Source: an uncultured Bacilli bacterium (lineage in GTDB: Bacteria; Bacillota_I; Bacilli_A; RFN20; CAG-631). Taken from it: a stretch of DNA of 64,000 bases. The stretch is taken from contig CANQVX010000006.1 of NCBI GenBank assembly GCA_947627355.1, forward strand, positions 1 to 64,000. The letters run 5' to 3'. The position numbers were made by a program, and so were the translations under genes. Position 1 is the first letter of the stretch; each line of letters begins with the position of its first letter. Of this stretch, positions 47,813 to 55,277 are shown piece by piece. Below the pieces are notes generated by a model, which saw nothing but the letters and a program-made list of their open reading frames with translations, did no database searches and had not been told where the DNA came from.

Positions 47813-48493
47813 CTAATTACTGCTAACCCTTACTGTAACTGTAAAGAGTGGATCGTTAGAATCTTTTTCTGTAGATCCATACATAGAAGCACGTAAGTCA
47901 ATTAATGTTGCAATGACCGTTTCGTAAGGAACTTCACTTCCGCTTGGGTCGTTATCGTAATATTCTCCAGGATTCATGTAATTAAATACGCTTCCCCATC
48001 CGAATTTAATTGTGTAGCTGAAATAGTTGATAACATTACCATTTCCATCGAGTTGAGGACTATATTTAAGAGCCTGAGGTGAGATAGCACAATCAGGTAA
48101 AACGATATAATTTTTCTCGTTTGCTGCTTTTGCTACACTTTCTGGAACAGATAGTGAGATTGTAGCAGAAACGTTTTCGGGAGATGTAAATGTACCACTA
48201 ACGGTAACATTTAACTTTTCAAAGTTTTCTCCATCATTTCTAACTCTACCAAAGATGTCGCTTTCTTTTGGCTCAAATAGAAATGATTCGTTACTTAATG
48301 TTAATTCACTGATTGTAATGGTGGCATCATGAATAGCACCAACACTAATATCTCCACCTACACCTAGTTCAGCCTTGGACGATACTGCCCAAGCAGCTAA
48401 ACCAGTAGATATAAACGCAACAGAAGCAAAAATTCCTATGCCAAGAAAGATTTTCTTTCTCTTATAAGACTTTTTTGTTTCAGTTTTGATCAT
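47813..48493 (-). CDS. TasA/camelysin-like secreted protein (second copy)
   Basis: A 226-residue exported protein. The signal region KIFLGIGIFASVAFISTGLA then AWAVSS has the SipW-type pattern with Ala-Ala-Trp after the hydrophobic core. The mature part is beta-rich, as in TasA and camelysin. A segment FGWGSVFNYMNPGEYYDND (about 165) is shared with the other copy. The ribosome site TAGGTGAT precedes the ATG. It is probably cleaved by the adjacent SipW and assembled outside, perhaps as a fibre. Confidence 0.75.
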   Translation of the reverse strand: MIKTETKKSYKRKKIFLGIGIFASVAFISTGLAAWAVSSKAELGVGGDISVGAIHDATITISELTLSNESFLFEPKESDIFGRVRNDGENFEKLNVTVSGTFTSPENVSATISLSVPESVAKAANEKNYIVLPDCAISPQALKYSPQLDGNGNVINYFSYTIKFGWGSVFNYMNPGEYYDNDPSGSEVPYETVIATLIDLRASMYGSTEKDSNDPLFTVTVRVSSN

Positions 48494-48528
48494 TAAAAAT
48501 CACCTAAATTGTATCAATTTGATTTCAA

Positions 48529-49185
48529 TTAAGCGGCTGCTGTAGCTTTTACTGTAACTTTAAAAGTTGCAGAGCCAAGATATGTTTGAAGATTTCCAAG
48601 ACGTGTTTTTGCATTTTCAATGTTTTCACTTGTTTCTTCTAAATCATTGAAATATTTCATTGGATTTTTGCCATCAAAAAGAGAACCCCAACCAAATGTC
48701 ATTGTAACAGTAATTGTATCGCCTTCAACTAATTCTGTTGCAGCACCTTTAGAAATTTCACTGCCAGTACCACCGGCCCATGTGTATGTAGGTTCTGTAA
48801 CTAATCCACCAGAAACCGCTTGAGTCCAATTGCCTGTTTCAGAAGCAAATGTTAAAGTGATTTTATCCAAATTGTCTTTGTTTGTTACTTTAATTGTGAA
48901 CTTAGCTTCCAAATCTTCAGCATAATTTCCGGTTTCTTCATCGCTGTTTGATAGCCAATCATAAGTAGTACTTTCTTTTTTCCAACCAAAACAAATGTTA
49001 CCATCTATCATTTTGGCTTCAATACCAATAGTACTATCTGTAACGGTATCGGCCTTAATGTTTCCGTCAACTTCTTTTGATACTTCGTTTCCGCCAATAA
49101 CCCATGCAGCAAAACCGGCACTTACAAGGGCTACACTTCCAAATAACATACCGACTAGCATAATTAGTTTTTTAGATTTTTTCAT
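48529..49185 (-). CDS. TasA/camelysin-like secreted protein (first copy)
   Basis: A 218-residue exported protein with SipW-type signal (GSVALVSAGFAAWVIGG). The mature part is beta-rich and acidic, with FGWGSLFDGKNPMKYFNDL near 175 and a final FKVTVKATAAA strand, both echoed in the second copy. It has no cysteine pairs suggesting disulfides. First gene of the nine-gene operon, with a strong AGGGAGGAA site and good promoter, so it should be the most abundant product, as expected of a structural subunit. Confidence 0.78.
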   Translation of the reverse strand: MKKSKKLIMLVGMLFGSVALVSAGFAAWVIGGNEVSKEVDGNIKADTVTDSTIGIEAKMIDGNICFGWKKESTTYDWLSNSDEETGNYAEDLEAKFTIKVTNKDNLDKITLTFASETGNWTQAVSGGLVTEPTYTWAGGTGSEISKGAATELVEGDTITVTMTFGWGSLFDGKNPMKYFNDLEETSENIENAKTRLGNLQTYLGSATFKVTVKATAAA

Positions 49186-49217
49186 AATCCGTATTCCTCC
49201 CTAATAAATATATATCA

Positions 49218-49245
49218 ATAATACCACAATTTTTATAAAAGTCAA
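49218..49245 (-). promoter_or_regulatory. Promoter of the nine-gene surface operon
   Basis: Minus strand: -35 TTGACT (49240-49245), 16-base spacer, -10 TATTAT (49218-49223). Confidence 0.65.
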
Positions 49246-49374
49246 TACACAAAAAGTGCTTAAAAATAGGGCTTTTTAGGGTATTTCAGACACATGTCAC
49301 AAAATTTGCACATCAAGCATTAATTTTTGCCGATAAAATGGGAAACGCATGATAAAAACTATCGATAAAAACAA

Positions 49375-49405
49375 AAAACCGTCAGGAAAAATATGAGACG
49401 GTTTT
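49375..49405 (-). terminator. Terminator of the LolA-like gene
   Basis: AAAACCGTC (49375-49383) pairs with GACGGTTTT (49397-49405); the minus strand continues in T residues. It separates this gene from the surface operon. Confidence 0.75.
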
Positions 49406-49420
49406 GATATGATTTTGAAA

Positions 49421-50443
49421 CTATTTAGCAGCTACTACTTCCATACCTAGTGCAAGTTCAATAAGTTTAGCTACTGATAGCTTTTCACTATAGATATGAT
49501 AACGCACTCCGTTGTATTCATAAATGAGTTGTTGATTACTTAAAATGCCCATTTGACCGGCAATTTCTACAAGTTCTCCACTTACTTCACTCACTACCAT
49601 TTCTTCGTTACTAGTCAAAATATATTGCACAACAGTGAAGGCTTCTTCTCCTTCATAGGTTAAAATGTGTTGAGTCATGCCACCAACTTGTATTACGCTT
49701 TGTTCTTTAAGTGTTGCTGATATGATAGCGTTAGTTGGATATAGTGGTAAATCATTGATTGTTGATGTAGTAGTTGATGATAAATCAACACGTGCTTGAG
49801 TCATATTATCACTTACTTCAAAGTAGTTATCAGCAAACGAAGGATCAAATTCAACTTTGATAAAGGTTACTTTTACAGCCACATCATTGTTTTTGTCATA
49901 GATATGAACCCAAACCGGTTTTAGTTGTTTGGTCATTTTCATTTCTTGTCTAGTCCAATTTGGTGAATTTTTATAATTAGGTGTTGATGTTATTAAATAA
50001 CCATCTTCAGTCTTTGCTAGTTCGTGTTTATTATGTAAGACATCTAACATCGATTGATATAGATATGGTTTAGCACCATTTAAAGGCCAATCACCTTTAA
50101 ATTTATAAACTTGATTTAAAGCAGGTGTTAAAACAAATACACCATTACCATTACGAATTATGATTTGTTCTTGATTGATACCTTTATCTAGTAGGCTAAC
50201 TCTAAAATAATTAGAGGTTCCATCTTTTTTATAAGATACTTTTACTAGATAATCACGGATATCATCGCCGTTATGAAACTCCATATTAGCTTCCATATGA
50301 TAAGCTGTTAGATTCTTTTGAACATCATCTAGTTTAGAATCAATGCCATCTTTTTTACATGAAACTAATTTAAAAATACCAAATCCTACTAAAACAACAA
50401 TTAAAACTAATAAAACAATTCTTTTTATCCACTTCTTTTTCAT
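49421..50443 (-). CDS. LolA-fold lipoprotein-like protein
   Basis: A 340-residue protein with an N-terminal membrane helix (about 9-26) and Cys 29 in KLVSCKK, a weak lipobox. The rest resembles the LolA-like proteins of Gram-positive bacteria (GerS and YdcC type): an early LTAYHMEANMEF strand, QIIIRNGNGVFVLTPALNQV and VKVTFIKVEFDPSFADNYFEV. These bind lipidic groups or act in sporulation in relatives; no other sporulation gene is seen. Monocistronic, ended by a terminator. TGAGGTGAAAG precedes the ATG. Confidence 0.65.
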   Translation of the reverse strand: MKKKWIKRIVLLVLIVVLVGFGIFKLVSCKKDGIDSKLDDVQKNLTAYHMEANMEFHNGDDIRDYLVKVSYKKDGTSNYFRVSLLDKGINQEQIIIRNGNGVFVLTPALNQVYKFKGDWPLNGAKPYLYQSMLDVLHNKHELAKTEDGYLITSTPNYKNSPNWTRQEMKMTKQLKPVWVHIYDKNNDVAVKVTFIKVEFDPSFADNYFEVSDNMTQARVDLSSTTTSTINDLPLYPTNAIISATLKEQSVIQVGGMTQHILTYEGEEAFTVVQYILTSNEEMVVSEVSGELVEIAGQMGILSNQQLIYEYNGVRYHIYSEKLSVAKLIELALGMEVVAAK

Positions 50444-50567
50444 TTTCTTTCACCTCAAAATATTCTTTCAACACAAGTTATGAAATAGATTTCCAAGATA
50501 TACCACTTTTGCATAAAAAATCTTAAACAGCAAACAATAACAAATGATAAAAGGAGGTAAAGTCATC

Positions 50568-50807
50568 GTGAATATTGTACAAAAAACAGCTTTAGCATTT
50601 ACCATTATTGGTGCAATTAACTGGGGGCTTGTAGGTATCTTTAAGTTTGACTTAGTAGCCACTTTATTTGGTAATATGAGTGTCTTTACAAGAATTCTAT
50701 ATGTCTTGATTGCTTTAGCGGCCTTGATTAATATTGGCATTTTCTTTATCAATCTAAATAGACCTAGAGAAATAAAAGAAAATGTCTATGCTTCCCAAAG
50801 AAAATAG
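50568..50807 (+). CDS. DUF378 family small membrane protein
   Basis: A 79-residue protein with two membrane helices. FTIIGAINWGLVGIFKFDLV is the DUF378 hallmark (YuzA-like). The start is a GTG at 50568 after AAAGGAGGT; the ATG at 50544 lies before that site. Function unknown. It is followed by a terminator. Confidence 0.85.
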   Translation: MNIVQKTALAFTIIGAINWGLVGIFKFDLVATLFGNMSVFTRILYVLIALAALINIGIFFINLNRPREIKENVYASQRK

Positions 50808-50826
50808 TTAAGTGTTACATAGATTA

Positions 50827-50860
50827 AGGACTATTCAATTTTATGAATGGTTCTTTTTTT
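50827..50860 (+). terminator. Terminator of the DUF378 gene
   Basis: AGGACTATTCA (50827-50837) pairs, with wobble, with TGAATGGTTCT (50844-50854), then a T run. Confidence 0.65.
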
Positions 50861-50870
50861 TAGAAAATGG

Positions 50871-50876
50871 TATAAT
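50871..50876 (+). promoter_or_regulatory. -10 box of the flavodoxin-like reductase gene
   Basis: TATAAT right after the preceding terminator; the -35 would fall in the T run and is poor. Confidence 0.4.
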
Positions 50877-50901
50877 CTTTACGAAGCAAGGTGAAGAATA
50901 A

Positions 50902-51483
50902 ATGGATAAAATAATTGTTTTAAATGGTTGTGTTAGAAAAGAAATGTCTAGGACATTATCGCTTGCCAAAGAAATCATTAAAAATTTTAAAAATGCCAAT
51001 ATTGAATGGATAGACATTCAAAAACTAGGATTTCAACCAGTTGACTATGAAACTTATATTTTAAGATCGGTTGGCAAATGTAATCCAAGTGTTATAAAAC
51101 ACGCTAAAAAGGTTCAAGCTGCTGATATCATAATTCTAGTTTCTCCAATCTGGGAAATGAGTGTGCCAGCCATGGTAAAAACATTTTTTGAAAACATTTC
51201 AATTCCTGAAATTACCTTTAGACCTGTTAAAGATACATGTAAAGGAAACTGTAAGGCTAGAAAAATGATTTTTATAACCACACGTGGTATGAATGTTAAA
51301 CCATATTCAGAATTAGATGGTGCAGCGGGTGAATTGAAAGCTTTATGTTCATTATGGGGAATCTATGAATTTGAAGAAGTGGCTTTAAATAATTGTGATT
51401 ATATAACTCCAAAAGAATATGAAGAAGCTAAAGAAAAACTATTAAAACATTTAGAAAAAACTAATTGGTATCAAAAACAATAA
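50902..51483 (+). CDS. Flavodoxin-like NAD(P)H oxidoreductase
   Basis: A 193-residue protein of the NAD(P)H dehydrogenase (quinone)/azoreductase-like flavodoxin fold. ILVSPIWEMSVPAMVKTFFE (about 80) is the family's FMN-contact segment, and TTRGMNVKP (about 133) forms a second loop. It probably reduces quinones, azo compounds or similar with FMN. Two cysteines in DTCKGNCKARK (about 113-118) are an unusual addition and could be redox-active. Monocistronic. Confidence 0.75.
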   Translation: MDKIIVLNGCVRKEMSRTLSLAKEIIKNFKNANIEWIDIQKLGFQPVDYETYILRSVGKCNPSVIKHAKKVQAADIIILVSPIWEMSVPAMVKTFFENISIPEITFRPVKDTCKGNCKARKMIFITTRGMNVKPYSELDGAAGELKALCSLWGIYEFEEVALNNCDYITPKEYEEAKEKLLKHLEKTNWYQKQ

Positions 51484-51490
51484 AATATTC

Positions 51491-51590
51491 ATTCTATCGA
51501 CAAATTTTAAATAAAATTATTGAATTTGCCGATAAAATTAATAGAAAATTGTTTTAAAACTTTAAATCAATGAATTTATCGATAGAATCA
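51491..51590. repeat. Cluster of three copies of a short intergenic motif
   Basis: Copies lie at 51491-51508 (reverse), 51522-51540 and 51572-51590, consensus near AATTTRYCGATARAATYA. Related copies occur at 15064-15086, 25087-25103, 49321-49340, 55933-55950, 60153-60171 and 60201-60221. The remainder of the 236-base space has only the promoter of the next gene. Confidence 0.45.
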
Positions 51591-51658
51591 TATATTTTTA
51601 AGAAAAATCAAGCAAATTTTAAAATGGATTAGAACTAATTTTTTATTATATATAACCA

Positions 51659-51687
51659 TTGCAAATATAATAAAAAAATGCTATCCT
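51659..51687 (+). promoter_or_regulatory. Promoter of the four-helix membrane protein gene
   Basis: -35 TTGCAA (51659-51664), 17-base spacer, -10 TATCCT (51682-51687). Confidence 0.55.
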
Positions 51688-51719
51688 TTAGGTGACGTTT
51701 CAAAGAAAAGAGGAGTAAT

Positions 51720-52250
51720 ATGAAAAAAATCAAAGCCAGTTTTAATTATCTTCTAGGTTTATTAATGTGCGTTGTTACATTCATTGGTTTATTTATTTCA
51801 ACCTATGGTTATAACACAAACGAAGTTATTAACTATGATCCTACCAAAACCATTAATGATGCTAAGAAAATATTCCATTCTTTAGGTAATGGATTTACCG
51901 GTATTAAATTTAGTAATGGTGGTATGATCTTACAAAGTATTTTCCAAATCTTCTTTATTATTTTGCTTCTTGGTTTAATATTTGTTTGTGTCCTTGGTAT
52001 TTTAAAGAAGTTTGATGTTGTAAAAGAAGATGCTTTGATTAAAGAAAGTTTACTTAAGTCTTTATTAAACTGGGGTTCTCTTCTATTAGTATTATTTGAA
52101 GTCGTTGTTTTAATTGGTTATGTTATTGCTTCTAAGTCTATGCATTTTACTTTAGGACTTGGCATTCCATTTAATTTAATTATCATGGTACTTTGTATCT
52201 TTGGAACAAGAATTCTTGAAGCTAAGTTAACAACAAAAGTTAATAAATAA
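51720..52250 (+). CDS. Four-helix membrane protein, unknown
   Basis: A 176-residue protein with hydrophobic segments near 10-30, 72-95, 115-138 and 145-165. The first loop (about 30-70) is polar and likely outside. I do not recognise a family. AGAGGAGTAAT precedes the ATG. It is monocistronic, with its own promoter and terminator. Confidence 0.65.
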   Translation: MKKIKASFNYLLGLLMCVVTFIGLFISTYGYNTNEVINYDPTKTINDAKKIFHSLGNGFTGIKFSNGGMILQSIFQIFFIILLLGLIFVCVLGILKKFDVVKEDALIKESLLKSLLNWGSLLLVLFEVVVLIGYVIASKSMHFTLGLGIPFNLIIMVLCIFGTRILEAKLTTKVNK

Positions 52251-52269
52251 AATAATTTGATTTATATTT

Positions 52270-52297
52270 AAAAAAGCGAGGTTTTCCTCGTTTTTTT
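52270..52297 (+). terminator. Terminator of the four-helix membrane protein gene
   Basis: GCGAGG-TTTT-CCTCG stem flanked by A and T runs (52270-52297). Confidence 0.8.
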
Positions 52298-52305
52298 ATA
52301 AAAAA

Positions 52306-52387
52306 GGCCATCGCACATAGTTGATTCCTTAAGGCTGCTGCCTTCCGACTCTGACCTGGTTCGAAACTACCTATCACGATGGTAGTA
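52306..52387 (-). ncRNA. ffs: Signal recognition particle RNA (4.5S-like, small bacterial type)
   Basis: On the minus strand the sequence contains GGTCAGAGTCGGAAGGCAGC then AGCC, matching the conserved helix 8 tip that binds Ffh. The ends pair (CCATCG with CGATGG, TAGTT with AACTA) into one long hairpin of about 80 bases, so it is the short form without Alu domain. A T run follows the 3' end. It acts with Ffh and FtsY in targeting membrane proteins; both genes are outside the window. Confidence 0.93.
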
Positions 52388-52389
52388 CT

Positions 52390-52418
52390 ATTATAGCCAT
52401 TTAAACGATTTTTTACAA
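52390..52418 (-). promoter_or_regulatory. Promoter of the SRP RNA
   Basis: Minus strand: -35 TTGTAA (52413-52418), 17-base spacer, perfect -10 TATAAT (52390-52395), placed to start transcription at the RNA's 5' end. Confidence 0.8.
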
Positions 52419-52431
52419 CCCGAATAATTTC

Positions 52432-52483
52432 TTTTTTACTAAAGTAAAAAAAACTATATTTTTTTATAAATTAATGTTACAAT
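52432..52483 (+). promoter_or_regulatory. Inverted repeat and -10 box upstream of the EF-G paralogue
   Basis: TTTTTTACT-AA-AGTAAAAAA (52432-52451) is a perfect inverted repeat between the divergent SRP RNA and EF-G-like genes. A -10 TACAAT follows at 52478-52483. Confidence 0.4.
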
Positions 52484-52524
52484 GTACTCGCAACGCAATT
52501 TTATATATAAAGGAGGAAGCCCTT

Positions 52525-54507
52525 ATGGGAAAATCGTATACACCTAGTACTATTAAGAATATGGTTTTACTAGGTCATCAAGGTGTTGGTAAAACATCAT
52601 TAATTGAGTCTTTATTATTTGCTACTAAAAAGATTGCAAAAAAAGGACATATAACTGAAGGTAGTACCGTTTCAGATTATACAAAAGAAGAAAAGAAAGC
52701 TGCTATTTCTATTTATTCTGCAGTTGTTCCTGTTGAATATCAAGATTACAAAGTAAATGTTTTAGATACTCCAGGTTTCTTTGATTATGTTGGCGAAGTA
52801 AAAGCTGCATTACATGTTGCAAATTGCGCTTTATTACTTGTTGATGCAACTAAAGGCTTGGAAGTTGGAACAAAGAAAGCATGGAAAGAAATTAAAAAAT
52901 TAAATCTTCCTACCATGATTTTAGTAAACAAATGTGAAAAAGAAAACGCTAACTTCGATAGAGTTGTTGAACAACTAAATGAATTAATGGGAGCTAAAGT
53001 AGTTCCAGTAGTTTATCCTGATGGAATCGCTAGTTCATTTAAAGGTGTTGTTGATGTTTTAAATAACAGTGCTGATAGCCGTTATGCTTCAGTATTAGAT
53101 AAGATTTCAACATATTCAAACGATGATGCTCTTGTTGAAAAGATTCTTATGGAAGAAGAAGTTACACCTGAAGAAATTAGAAATGGTCTTAAAAAAGGTG
53201 TTAGTGAAGCAAATATTATTCCAGTTCTTGCATGTTCAGTACGCCAAGATCTAGGTATTGATGTTTTACTAGACTACATTGTTAATTATTTACCAAGCGC
53301 TGATTCAAAAGTTGAAAAAGATGTTAAGGTAGATGTAAATGCTCCATTCAGTGCTCAAGTATTTAAAACAATCGTTGACCCATTTGTTGGAAAGATTAGT
53401 TATGTTCTAGTTCATTCAGGAACATTAAAAAGAGATTTACCAATCTTTAACAGCACTAAACAACTTAAAGATAAATTAGGTTTAGTATACACTCCATTTG
53501 GAAAAGACCAAATCGAAGCAACTGAAATTGTTGCTGGTGATATCGGTATTGTTACTAAAGTTAATTCTTTAGATACTTGTGATACATTCTGTGATATGGC
53601 TAAAGAAGTTTGCTTTGATCCTATCGCTTTTCCTCAACCAATCGTATTTTATGGCGTTGCCGTAAATAATAAAAATGATGATGCTAAAGTTGGCGAAGGC
53701 TTAAAGAAAGCTGCCGCTGAAGACTTATCAATTTCAGTTGAAAGAAACCCTGAAACTAAACAATTAGTTGTTGGTTGTCAAGGTCAAATGCATATGGATA
53801 CTATTATGGATAAGATTAAAACAACTTATAATGTATCTTGCTTTACAGAAGATGCTAAAGTTCCATATCGTGAAACAATTAAAGGCTTTGCTGATGTTGA
53901 AGGACGTCATAAAAAACAATCTGGTGGTGCTGGTCAATTTGGTGTTGTAAGAATTAAATTTGAACCATCTGAACAAGATTTTGAATTCGTTAATGATGTC
54001 TTTGGTGGAGCAGTTCCAACTAACTTCATTCCAGCTGTTGAAAAAGGTTTAATTGAAGCTTGTAAGACTGGTGTATTAACTGGTAATCCAGTAGTTGGTT
54101 TAAAAGCTACATTATATGATGGAAGTTATCACCCAGTTGATTCTAACGAATTATCATTCAAGATTGCTGCTAACCTTGCATTCAAAGAAGGCTGCAAGAA
54201 AGCAAAACCAGTATTACTTGAACCAATCTTAAATGTAACTATTACTGTTCCTAGTGATTATGTTGGTGATGTTATGAGTAGCATTTCTAAATTCCGTGGT
54301 GCAGTAGGTGAAATGCAAAGTGTTGATGATGAACAAATCATCAATGCTACAATTCCACAAATTGAATTTTCTAAATGTGTTATTGAATTAAAGACTTTGA
54401 CACAAGCTCAAGCATCATTTACTTCTAGCTTTGCTCGTTATGCAGAAGTGCCTTTAATGACTGCTGAAAAAATCATTGCTGCTTATAAAGCAAGTCAAGG
54501 CGAATAA
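52525..54507 (+). CDS. Elongation factor G-like GTPase (EF-G paralogue)
   Basis: A 660-residue translational GTPase with the EF-G domain order. P-loop GHQGVGKTSLIESLL is near residue 16, the switch I region reads TKEEKKAAISI where canonical EF-G has a RERGITI-like motif, DTPGFFDY is the G3 motif and NKCEKE the G4 motif. Domain IV segments (YRETIKGFADVEGRHKKQSG) are present. The divergent switch places it in the EF-G-like paralogue group found in Firmicutes, of uncertain role. The ATG at 52525 after AAAGGAGGAAG is the start; the upstream extension is not supported. Confidence 0.88.
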   Translation: MGKSYTPSTIKNMVLLGHQGVGKTSLIESLLFATKKIAKKGHITEGSTVSDYTKEEKKAAISIYSAVVPVEYQDYKVNVLDTPGFFDYVGEVKAALHVANCALLLVDATKGLEVGTKKAWKEIKKLNLPTMILVNKCEKENANFDRVVEQLNELMGAKVVPVVYPDGIASSFKGVVDVLNNSADSRYASVLDKISTYSNDDALVEKILMEEEVTPEEIRNGLKKGVSEANIIPVLACSVRQDLGIDVLLDYIVNYLPSADSKVEKDVKVDVNAPFSAQVFKTIVDPFVGKISYVLVHSGTLKRDLPIFNSTKQLKDKLGLVYTPFGKDQIEATEIVAGDIGIVTKVNSLDTCDTFCDMAKEVCFDPIAFPQPIVFYGVAVNNKNDDAKVGEGLKKAAAEDLSISVERNPETKQLVVGCQGQMHMDTIMDKIKTTYNVSCFTEDAKVPYRETIKGFADVEGRHKKQSGGAGQFGVVRIKFEPSEQDFEFVNDVFGGAVPTNFIPAVEKGLIEACKTGVLTGNPVVGLKATLYDGSYHPVDSNELSFKIAANLAFKEGCKKAKPVLLEPILNVTITVPSDYVGDVMSSISKFRGAVGEMQSVDDEQIINATIPQIEFSKCVIELKTLTQAQASFTSSFARYAEVPLMTAEKIIAAYKASQGE

Positions 54508-54518
54508 GATATTAACTA

Positions 54519-54542
54519 AGCGTATCCTTGATACGCTTTTTT
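54519..54542 (+). terminator. Terminator of the EF-G-like gene
   Basis: AGCGTATC-CTT-GATACGCT (54519-54537) followed by a T run. Confidence 0.85.
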
Positions 54543-54548
54543 AAAAAG

Positions 54549-54577
54549 TTTACTTTATTTTTGATTTTAATTATAAT
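54549..54577 (+). promoter_or_regulatory. Promoter of the KtrA-like/rex pair
   Basis: -35 TTTACT (54549-54554), 17-base spacer, -10 TATAAT (54572-54577). Confidence 0.55.
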
Positions 54578-54605
54578 ATGAATACATGAAAAGGAGTTGT
54601 TATTT

Positions 54606-55274
54606 ATGGCATATAAAACGGATTTTGTAGTCATTGGTTTAGGTCGTTTTGGTATGAGTGTTACCAATGCTTTGATAAAAGCAAAAAGAAGCGTTATGGT
54701 TCTTGATAAAGATCTTGAAAAAATAAACAAAGTTCGTGATAAAGTTGCTTTTGCTGCAGCATTAGATGCTACTGATGAAAGTGCTTTAAAAGAAGTAGGC
54801 ATTAAAAATGCTGAACATGTAATTGTGGCAATTGGTTCAGACTTTGAAAATGGTTTACTTACAACAGTTACCTTACAACAAATGGGAGTTAAAAATATCA
54901 CAGTTAAATCTAGTGGTGAAACTCAATCAAAAGTTTATCGTCATCTAGGTATTCAAGATATAGTTTTCCCTGAACTTGAATCAGGTAACAAAGTTGCTAA
55001 AAGATTAACTCATACTTCATTTAAAGATTTCATTGAACTAGGTGCTGATTTATCAGTTATTCGTATCGATGTTGCAAATGCAAAGATTGTAGGTCAACCT
55101 ATATCAGCCACTGAATTTAGAGAAAAATTTGGTGCTAACATTATTGCTATAACTAGAGAAGAAAAGATTTTCATTCCAACTCCTAGTGAAGTATTACAAC
55201 ACGGCGATTCTTTATCGATTATTGTTAACAACCGTTATCTATCTTCGATTGAAAGTTATGTTGCTGGAGAATAG
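54606..55274 (+). CDS. TrkA-family potassium channel regulator (KtrA/KtrC type)
   Basis: A 222-residue cytoplasmic gating subunit of a Ktr potassium channel. The RCK-N Rossmann motif VIGLGRFGMSVTNAL is near residue 9, with acidic KDLEK in the second strand, and an RCK-C (TrkA-C) domain covers about 140-222. It binds nucleotides and controls a KtrB-type channel that is not in the window. The ATG at 54606 follows AAAAGGAG; an upstream TTG is within that spacing. The rex gene starts 3 bases after its stop. Confidence 0.9.
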   Translation: MAYKTDFVVIGLGRFGMSVTNALIKAKRSVMVLDKDLEKINKVRDKVAFAAALDATDESALKEVGIKNAEHVIVAIGSDFENGLLTTVTLQQMGVKNITVKSSGETQSKVYRHLGIQDIVFPELESGNKVAKRLTHTSFKDFIELGADLSVIRIDVANAKIVGQPISATEFREKFGANIIAITREEKIFIPTPSEVLQHGDSLSIIVNNRYLSSIESYVAGE

Positions 55275-55277
55275 TCT

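Noticed and set aside
37685-49185. Classical McrBC restriction/defence locus
   Set aside because: The ATPase is membrane-anchored, the partner shows no nuclease motif, and all other genes in the operon concern the cell surface; no methylase or specificity gene is present.
52300-52400. GGTTCGAAA-like sequence suggesting a tRNA
   Set aside because: It reads as the complement of the SRP RNA, with its conserved GGAAGGCAGCAGCC tip and end pairing; no cloverleaf forms.
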